A stretch of 64,000 nt of DNA from Fulvimarina pelagi HTCC2506 (GTDB taxonomy: Bacteria; Pseudomonadota; Alphaproteobacteria; Rhizobiales; Rhizobiaceae). The notes under the pieces are model-generated. The model was not told where the DNA came from. It was given only the letters and a program-made list of their open reading frames with translations, and made no database searches. Where the stretch lies: positions 1,123,839-1,187,838 of the forward strand of contig NZ_DS022272.1 in the NCBI RefSeq assembly GCF_000153705.1. The letters are read 5' to 3'. A program made the position numbers and the translations under genes. Of the stretch, positions 58,420-64,000 are shown piece by piece; positions within the stretch are counted from its first letter, which is position 1; the number at the start of each line of letters is the position of its first letter.

Positions 58420-59859
58420 ATGCCGATCAATGTGACGATGCCAGCCCTGTCTCCGACCATGGAAGAGGGCAATCTCGCCAAATGGCTGATCGCCGAGGGC
58501 GACAGCGTCTCGGCTGGTGACATCATCGCCGAGATCGAAACTGACAAGGCGACAATGGAAGTCGAGGCGGTCGACGAAGGAACGCTCGCCAAGATCCTGG
58601 TGCCTGGCGGGACTGAAGGTGTGAAGGTTAACGACGTCATCGCGATCCTGGCGGCCGAAGGTGAAGACGTCGAAGAGGCTGCCAAATCAGGTGGCGGTTC
58701 CGATCCGGCGCCGTCTGGCGACGACAAGGGCGGCGCTATGATGGCCAACGCCGAAGCCGACAATGCCGCGGAGGGCAGCGAAGAAGATGCGAAGGATGCA
58801 TCAAAACGGGGCTATGCGCGGCCGGAGGGCGGAATAGGAAGCGGAGAAATCAAGGAAGCGACGGAGTCCGCCGGTCCGGCCCCAAAGGCCGAGGATGGCG
58901 ACCGTGTCTTTTCATCGCCACTCGCGCGTCGACTCGCCAAGGAGGCCGGGATTGATCTGGCACAGGTGAAAGGCTCCGGCCCGCATGGCCGCGTGGTGAA
59001 GGCCGATGTCGAGACCGCCACGGAGAATGGTGTCGGCAAGGCCGCGGCCGCCGACAAGCCGAAAGATGCGGCGAAGGCGGATGCCGCCCCGGCGCCTGCA
59101 GCGAAGGGTCCGAGCGACGACGCAATCCTCAAGATGTTCGAGGAAGGCTCCTACGAGAAGATCCCGCATGACGGCATGCGCAAGACGATCGCCAAGCGGC
59201 TCGTCGAGAGCAAGCAGACCGTTCCGCACTTCTACCTCTCTGTCGACTGCGAACTCGATGCACTGCTTGCCCTGCGCAAACAGCTGAACGACGCGGCGCC
59301 GAAGACCAAGTCGGATGATGGCGAGAAGCCGGCCTACAAGCTTTCGGTGAATGACATGGTCATCAAGGCGATGGCGCTGGCACTCAAGACCGTGCCAACC
59401 GCCAACGTCTCCTGGACCGATACGGCTATGCTGAAGCACAAGCATGCCGATGTCGGCGTCGCGGTCTCGATCGACGGCGGGCTGATCACGCCCATCATCA
59501 AGCGGGCCGAGGAAAAGACGCTGTCGACCATCTCGAACGAGATGAAGGACCTCGCCAAGCGCGCCCGTGCCCGCAAACTGCAGCCGCAGGAATATCAGGG
59601 CGGCACGACGGCGGTCTCGAACCTTGGCATGTTTGGCATCAACAACTTCTCTGCCGTCATCAATCCGCCCCATGCGACCATTCTCGCCGTGGGTGCAGGC
59701 GAAGAGCGTGCGATCGTCAAAAACGGCGAGGTCAAGGTCGCGACCCTGATGACGGTGACACTCTCGACTGACCATCGCGCTGTAGACGGTGCACTCGGAG
59801 CCGAGCTGATCGCAGCCTTCAAGCAGTACATTGAAAATCCGATGGGGATGCTGGTCTAG
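58420..59859 (+). CDS. pdhC: Pyruvate dehydrogenase E2 (dihydrolipoamide acetyltransferase)
   Basis: E2 is the core of the complex and moves acetyl groups to CoA. The 479-residue protein has one lipoyl domain (1-80, lysine in [10 protein letters not shown]), an Ala/Glu-rich linker, a peripheral subunit-binding domain (about 165-200: [20 protein letters not shown]), a second linker and the catalytic domain from about 245 with the DHRAVDG active-site motif near 457. The lipoyl domain is very close to the one on PdhB. The next gene starts 9 nt downstream. Confidence 0.96.
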   Translation: MPINVTMPALSPTMEEGNLAKWLIAEGDSVSAGDIIAEIETDKATMEVEAVDEGTLAKILVPGGTEGVKVNDVIAILAAEGEDVEEAAKSGGGSDPAPSGDDKGGAMMANAEADNAAEGSEEDAKDASKRGYARPEGGIGSGEIKEATESAGPAPKAEDGDRVFSSPLARRLAKEAGIDLAQVKGSGPHGRVVKADVETATENGVGKAAAADKPKDAAKADAAPAPAAKGPSDDAILKMFEEGSYEKIPHDGMRKTIAKRLVESKQTVPHFYLSVDCELDALLALRKQLNDAAPKTKSDDGEKPAYKLSVNDMVIKAMALALKTVPTANVSWTDTAMLKHKHADVGVAVSIDGGLITPIIKRAEEKTLSTISNEMKDLAKRARARKLQPQEYQGGTTAVSNLGMFGINNFSAVINPPHATILAVGAGEERAIVKNGEVKVATLMTVTLSTDHRAVDGALGAELIAAFKQYIENPMGMLV

Positions 59860-59868
59860 CAGAGACAC

Positions 59869-60516
59869 ATGAAGACCGTCCTCGCCTTCGGCGATTCCCT
59901 CACCTGGGGCTACGATCCCGAGACTATGTTGCGGCACGATTTTTTCGATCGCTGGCCGAACGTCGTCGGCAGAGCGCTCGGGCACAAGGTCCGGGTGATC
60001 AGTGAGGGGCTGAACGGTCGTACGACGGCGTTCGACGATCATCTGGTCCCGGCCGAGCGCAACGGGGTGAAGATCCTGCCGACGCTGCTCGCCAGTCATC
60101 AACCGCTTGACCTCGTGGTGATCCTGCTCGGTACAAATGATCTCAAGCGGGACACGGGCGGGGGACGCGTCTTCGAATCCAGGCAGGGGCTCGAACGGCT
60201 CGTCGAGATCTGCCAGACCTTTCCCTATCAGCGCGGCTACGAGCCGCCGAAGCTACTGCTCGTCGCGCCGCCGCCTTTCTGCAGTACCACTGAACCCGAT
60301 TTTTCGCTTTTGTTCGGGCATGCGGTCGAGGAGTCGACGCATTTTCGGTCCGCGATCACCAAGGTCGCCGAGGAGTACGGGATCGCCATGTTCGATGCGG
60401 GCGAAGTCTGCGAGACCTCGCCAATTGACGGCGTCCACCTCGATGCCGAGAACACGCGCCGGCTCGGCGAAGCGTTGATCGAGCCGATCCGAACACTGCT
60501 CGAACTCGACGACTGA
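59869..60516 (+). CDS. SGNH/GDSL-family hydrolase
   Basis: The 215-residue protein has the four blocks of this family: FGDSLTWGYD (nucleophile Ser) at residue 7, GLNGRT near 47, LGTNDLK near 87 and DGVHLDAEN near 187 with the Asp-His pair. Such enzymes are esterases, often arylesterase-like. There is no signal peptide, so it is cytoplasmic. It lies in the PDH operon between pdhC and lpdA. The substrate is unknown. Confidence 0.87.
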   Translation: MKTVLAFGDSLTWGYDPETMLRHDFFDRWPNVVGRALGHKVRVISEGLNGRTTAFDDHLVPAERNGVKILPTLLASHQPLDLVVILLGTNDLKRDTGGGRVFESRQGLERLVEICQTFPYQRGYEPPKLLLVAPPPFCSTTEPDFSLLFGHAVEESTHFRSAITKVAEEYGIAMFDAGEVCETSPIDGVHLDAENTRRLGEALIEPIRTLLELDD

Positions 60517-60590
60517 GTTTCGGCAGACCTGACACGCAAAGGGCGACTTTCCGATCGCCCGCAGAGACAAACGATCCGGGGAGACGACCC

Positions 60591-62045
60591 ATGGCTGATA
60601 CATACGACGTTCTCGTCATCGGCGGCGGGCCGGGCGGCTATGTCGCCGCAATCCGCGCAGCACAGCTCGGCTTCAAGACGGCGGTCGTCGAGCGCGAGCA
60701 TCTCGGCGGCATTTGCCTCAACTGGGGATGCATTCCGACCAAGGCCTTGCTGCGGACGGCCGAGATCTTTCACTATGCCGAGAACGGCAAGAACTACGGT
60801 CTCGAAATCGCCAAGCCGAAGTTCGACATCGAGGCTGTAGTAAAGCGATCGCGCGGTGTCTCGGCGCAGCTCAACGGCGGCGTCGGCTATTTGATGAAGA
60901 AGAACAAGATCGACGTGATCTGGGGCCAGGCGAAGATCAAGAAAGCCGGTAAAGGCGGCCCTGTCGAGGTCGAAGTCGGCAAGATGCAGAAGCCGATCGT
61001 CGAGCCGCAGCATCCGGTGCCGAAGGGCACGCTGGGCGAGGGGACTTACAAGGCCAAGCACGTCATCGTCGCGACCGGTGCGCGCCCACGCGTGCTGCCG
61101 GGAATCGAACCCGACGGCGACCGCATTTGGACCTATTTCGAAGCGATGAAGCCGAAGTCCATGCCGAAAAGCCTGATCGTCATGGGCTCAGGCGCGATCG
61201 GCATCGAATTCGCGAGCTTCTACCGCACCATGGGTGCGGAGGTGACGGTGATCGAGCTCCTGCCGCAGATCCTGCCCGTCGAGGACGCTGAGGTCGCCAA
61301 ACTCGCCCGCAAGCAGTTCGAAAAGCAGGGCATGAAGATCATGACCGACGCGAAGGTCGCCAAGGTCGAAAAGGGCAAGGACGGCGTCACCGTCACGGTC
61401 GAGACAAAGGGCGGCAAGTCCGAGACGCTCAAGGCCGAGCGCTTGATCTCGGCGGTCGGCGTCCAGGGCAATACCGAGGGTCTCGGGCTGGAAGAGGCCG
61501 GCGTGAAGATCGAGCGCGGCGTCGTTCAGACGGACGGTCTCGGCAAGACGGATGCCCCCGGCATTTACGCCATCGGCGACGTCGCCGGCCCGCCCATGCT
61601 TGCCCATAAGGCCGAGCACGAGGGCACGATTTGTGTCGAAGCGATCAAAGGCATGCATCCGCACCCGATGAAGAAGACCGAGATTCCGGGTTGCACTTAC
61701 TGCCACCCGCAGATCGCCTCGGTCGGCCTAACCGAGGCGAAGGCCAAGGAGATTGGCCACGAGGTGAAGGTCGGCAGATTCAACTTCACCGGAAACGGCA
61801 AGGCCATCGCACTTGGGGAACCGGACGGGATGATCAAGACGGTGTTCGACGCGAAGACCGGCGAACTCCTCGGGGCCCATATGGTGGGCGCGGAGGTGAC
61901 CGAACTGATTCAGGGCTTCGTCATCGCGATCGGGCTGGAGACGACGGAAGAGGAGCTCTTCCACACCTGCTTCCCGCATCCGACCCTATCGGAAATGATG
62001 CACGAGTCATCGCTCGATGCTTACGGGCGCGTGATCCACCAATAG
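60591..62045 (+). CDS. lpdA: Dihydrolipoyl dehydrogenase (E3)
   Basis: E3 reoxidises the lipoyl groups of E2 with FAD and NAD. The 484-residue protein has the FAD motif VIGGGPGGYVAA near residue 9, the redox disulfide Cys42-Cys47 in GGICLNWGCIPTKAL, the NAD motif VMGSGAIGIEFASF near 200 and the C-terminal His-Glu pair in FPHPTLSEMMHE. It has no lipoyl domain of its own. GGGGAGACG precedes the ATG. Confidence 0.95.
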   Translation: MADTYDVLVIGGGPGGYVAAIRAAQLGFKTAVVEREHLGGICLNWGCIPTKALLRTAEIFHYAENGKNYGLEIAKPKFDIEAVVKRSRGVSAQLNGGVGYLMKKNKIDVIWGQAKIKKAGKGGPVEVEVGKMQKPIVEPQHPVPKGTLGEGTYKAKHVIVATGARPRVLPGIEPDGDRIWTYFEAMKPKSMPKSLIVMGSGAIGIEFASFYRTMGAEVTVIELLPQILPVEDAEVAKLARKQFEKQGMKIMTDAKVAKVEKGKDGVTVTVETKGGKSETLKAERLISAVGVQGNTEGLGLEEAGVKIERGVVQTDGLGKTDAPGIYAIGDVAGPPMLAHKAEHEGTICVEAIKGMHPHPMKKTEIPGCTYCHPQIASVGLTEAKAKEIGHEVKVGRFNFTGNGKAIALGEPDGMIKTVFDAKTGELLGAHMVGAEVTELIQGFVIAIGLETTEEELFHTCFPHPTLSEMMHESSLDAYGRVIHQ

Positions 62046-62148
62046 GCGGCTATTCGACTTGTTTGGAAATCGCGGCGGATGTCTTGTCTCACCTGACAAT
62101 CACCTATCTGCCCTGCGGAACAGTGAACGCAGTCAGAGGATCCTAGCA

Positions 62149-62397
62149 ATGGGTTGGTTAGCAGCAATTATCGTCGGCGGCCTTGCAGGCTGGCTCGCCG
62201 AAAAGGTCATGGGCAGCGACATGGGGCTGCTGATGAACATCATCCTAGGCATAGTCGGGGCGATCGTTCTCAGCCTCCTGCTTCAGTTGACGGGCCTCGG
62301 AGCCGGCGCAGGCGCTTCGTTCTCGTTCGCCTATCTGATCACCGGTTTCGTCGGCGCCTGCCTTCTGATCTTCATCTTCCGCCTCGTCCGGCGCTGA
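62149..62397 (+). CDS. GlsB/YeaQ/YmgE family membrane protein
   Basis: The 82-residue protein from the ATG at 62149 (MGWLAAIIVGGLAGWLAEKV) has three membrane helices and the Gly-rich GLAGWLAEKVMG motif of the transglycosylase-associated/GlsB family. Family members are stress-induced envelope proteins of unknown biochemical function. The open frame upstream to 62059 has no similarity. It lies between lpdA and lipA. Confidence 0.85.
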   Translation: MGWLAAIIVGGLAGWLAEKVMGSDMGLLMNIILGIVGAIVLSLLLQLTGLGAGAGASFSFAYLITGFVGACLLIFIFRLVRR

Positions 62398-62449
62398 CGC
62401 GACCGGTTGGCCGATTGCGACGAGCGCTAGCAGGGCTTAGGTAGAAGGC

Positions 62450-63424
62450 ATGGTTACGGTGCTCGACAATCGCGCCGAGATCGAGGTGAAACCTCGGTTA
62501 CGGCATCCCGAAAAGGCTCATCGGCCGGACACGGCCGCGAGCCCACCAAAGCCGGACTGGATCCGGGTTCGGGCACCTGTTGGGAAGGGTTTTCAGGAAA
62601 CCCGTGACATTGCCCGCTCCAACGGTCTCGTCACCGTATGCGAGGAAGCTGGCTGCCCTAACATCGGCGAGTGCTGGGACAAGAAACACGCGACTTTCAT
62701 GATCATGGGCGGGATCTGCACCCGCGCATGTTCCTTCTGTAACGTCGCGACTGGCATGCCCCATCCGCTTGATGAAGCTGAGCCTGAAAGTGTCGGCAGG
62801 GCCGTTTCCAAGATGGGGCTGAACCACGTCGTCATCACTTCAGTCGATCGGGACGATCTCGATGATGGCGGCGCTGAGCATTTCGTCCGCACGATCCGGG
62901 CGATCCGCGCCGCGGCACCGGGCACGACGATCGAAATACTGACGCCGGACTTCCTGCGAAAGCGAGGAGCCCTCGAAAAGGTGGTTGCGGCCAGACCCGA
63001 CGTTTTCAACCACAATCTTGAAACCGTGCCGTCGAAATATCTGACGGTTCGGCCCGGTGCGCGATACTATCATTCGATCCGCCTCCTGCAGCAGGTCAAG
63101 GAACTCGACCCGACAATCTTTACCAAGTCCGGCATCATGGTCGGCCTTGGCGAGGAGCGGAACGAAGTCATTCAGCTGATGGACGACCTGCGCAGCGCCG
63201 ACGTGGATTTCCTGACGATCGGCCAGTATCTGCAGCCGACGAAAAAGCATCATGCAGTGATCCGCTATGTGACGCCCGACGAGTTTCGCTCCTTCGAGAC
63301 GATCGCGCTCGCCAAAGGATTTCACGTCGTCTCGGCGAGCCCCCTGACGCGCTCCTCGCACCATGCGGGAGAGGATTTTGAGCGGCTGAAGGCTGCTAGG
63401 CTCGCGAAATCGAACGCTGCATGA
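62450..63424 (+). CDS. lipA: Lipoyl synthase
   Basis: LipA is a radical SAM enzyme that inserts two sulfurs into octanoyl groups to make lipoate. The 324-residue protein has the auxiliary cluster cysteines in [14 protein letters not shown] near 63-76 and the radical SAM cluster in CTRACSFCN near 90, and ends in the SSHHAGEDF tail that carries the cluster-ligating serine region. Its place after the PDH genes fits, as it makes the cofactor for PdhB and PdhC. Confidence 0.97.
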   Translation: MVTVLDNRAEIEVKPRLRHPEKAHRPDTAASPPKPDWIRVRAPVGKGFQETRDIARSNGLVTVCEEAGCPNIGECWDKKHATFMIMGGICTRACSFCNVATGMPHPLDEAEPESVGRAVSKMGLNHVVITSVDRDDLDDGGAEHFVRTIRAIRAAAPGTTIEILTPDFLRKRGALEKVVAARPDVFNHNLETVPSKYLTVRPGARYYHSIRLLQQVKELDPTIFTKSGIMVGLGEERNEVIQLMDDLRSADVDFLTIGQYLQPTKKHHAVIRYVTPDEFRSFETIALAKGFHVVSASPLTRSSHHAGEDFERLKAARLAKSNAA

Positions 63425-63433
63425 TCGGGTCCG

Positions 63434-63892
63434 ATGCCGCAATTTGAATCGACACGCCGTGTCGGCCACAGCGCTGACGAAATGTTCGAACTGGTCGCCG
63501 ATGTCGAGAAATACCCGCAGTTTTTGCCGCTCTGTAAGAGCCTGCACGTGCGCTCGCAGCGCGACAAGGACAACAAAACCCTGCTCGTCGCCGACATGAC
63601 CGTTGCCTACAAGATGGTGCGCGAGACTTTCACGAGTCAGGTCCTACTGAAGCCGGAAGAGCGTCGAATCGACGTCAAGTACGTCGATGGGCCGTTCCGC
63701 TATCTTGATAATCGCTGGACGTTCGAGCCGCTCGGCGAGAAACAATGCGATGTCCGCTTCTTCATCGATTACGAATTCAAGAGCCGCACCTTGAGCATGC
63801 TCATGGGCTCAATGTTCGATTACGCGTTCCGACGTTTCGCCCAGGCGTTCGAGGAACGCGCCGACGAAGTCTATGGCCGGCCCGATCGATAG
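63434..63892 (+). CDS. Coq10/RatA-family START domain protein
   Basis: The 152-residue protein has a START/SRPBCC fold with HSADEMFELVADVEKYPQFLP-type residues near 13-33 and the YVDGPFRYLDNRWTFEPL segment near 75-92. Mitochondrial and alphaproteobacterial members are Coq10-like ubiquinone-binding proteins that support respiration; E. coli RatA was described as a ribosome-binding toxin. In this neighbourhood the Coq10-like role is more likely. It starts 9 nt after lipA. Confidence 0.85.
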   Translation: MPQFESTRRVGHSADEMFELVADVEKYPQFLPLCKSLHVRSQRDKDNKTLLVADMTVAYKMVRETFTSQVLLKPEERRIDVKYVDGPFRYLDNRWTFEPLGEKQCDVRFFIDYEFKSRTLSMLMGSMFDYAFRRFAQAFEERADEVYGRPDR

Positions 63893-63920
63893 GCTGGCGT
63901 GCAGTCTCTGATCATGTCGG

Positions 63921-64000
63921 TCAGGAGTGTTCGATTGCCACAAGGAGCATGCGGAGCGCCATTTCGACGCTCCTGATCCTAATCTCGGCCCGCCCGATAT
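63921..64000 (-). CDS. 3' end of a CinA-like (nicotinamide-nucleotide amidase) gene
   Basis: The last 25 codons of a minus-strand frame are inside the window and read IGRAEIRIRSVEMALRMLL before the stop at 63921-63923. The pattern GDIGR..IR..SV..AL.ML is the usual C-terminus of CinA-domain amidases (PncC), and in rhizobia such a gene lies tail to tail with the coq10-like gene. The rest is outside the window. Confidence 0.55.
   Translation of the reverse strand, partial: IGRAEIRIRSVEMALRMLLVAIEHS

Noticed and set aside
63434-63892. RatA toxin of a toxin-antitoxin pair
   Set aside because: There is no antitoxin partner, and the respiratory gene neighbourhood fits a Coq10-like ubiquinone-binding protein better.

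Overview
The window is a GC-rich chromosomal segment of an alphaproteobacterium, almost certainly of the order Hyphomicrobiales (Rhizobiales). Evidence for this is a rhizobial-type fused trpE(G) behind a trpL attenuator, an E1-beta subunit of pyruvate dehydrogenase carrying its own lipoyl domain, the order ftsB-pdhA-pdhB-pdhC-lpd-lipA-coq10-like-cinA-like, and -10 boxes of the CTATAT type. The family cannot be fixed from the sequence alone; an Aurantimonadaceae-like organism is only a guess. No insertion sequence, prophage or CRISPR array was seen.

Region 1 (1-20160) is the str-S10-spc-alpha ribosomal supercluster: rpsL, rpsG, fusA, tuf, then rpsJ to rplO, secY-adk, and rpsM-rpsK-rpoA-rplQ. 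Many genes are coupled by overlapping stop and start codons. The larger gaps hold hairpins, palindromes, two convincing terminators (after tuf and rplO) and a clear promoter before rpsM. Region 2 (20200-21850) has an NAD-dependent epimerase/reductase, tRNA-Ser(UGA) and a 45-residue membrane protein.

Region 3 (21967-30882) is the most unusual part. A divergent pair of tightly coupled operons carries a GTP cyclohydrolase II-like protein, a CDP-alcohol phosphatidyltransferase and an FkbM methyltransferase on one side. On the other side are an MDR dehydrogenase, a highly divergent PTPS/QueD-like protein, a GT4 glycosyltransferase and a SAM methyltransferase. A flippase-like membrane protein and a membrane-bound sulfatase/phosphotransferase-like protein flank them. 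Together they look like an uncharacterised pathway that builds, glycosylates, methylates and perhaps membrane-anchors a GTP-derived (pterin-like) compound. This is an inference.

Region 4 (30894-38303) holds a cytochrome b561, a polyol/sugar ABC importer without catabolic enzymes, a class-III aminotransferase and a small hypothetical gene. Region 5 (38371-46035) has the trp attenuator and trpE(G), a CDF metal exporter, a ferredoxin reductase-like flavoprotein, an HNH nuclease, a 3-methyladenine glycosylase, GluQRS and MscL. Region 6 (46123-54446) has fumC, an OhrR-like MarR regulator with a palindromic operator, the remains of a truncated haemoglobin gene, an RND efflux pair and a formate/nitrite-type channel. 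Region 7 (54629-64000) is ftsB and the pyruvate dehydrogenase operon, interleaved with an AHSA1-type protein and an SGNH hydrolase, followed by a GlsB-like protein, lipA, a Coq10/RatA-like protein and the 3' end of a CinA-like gene.
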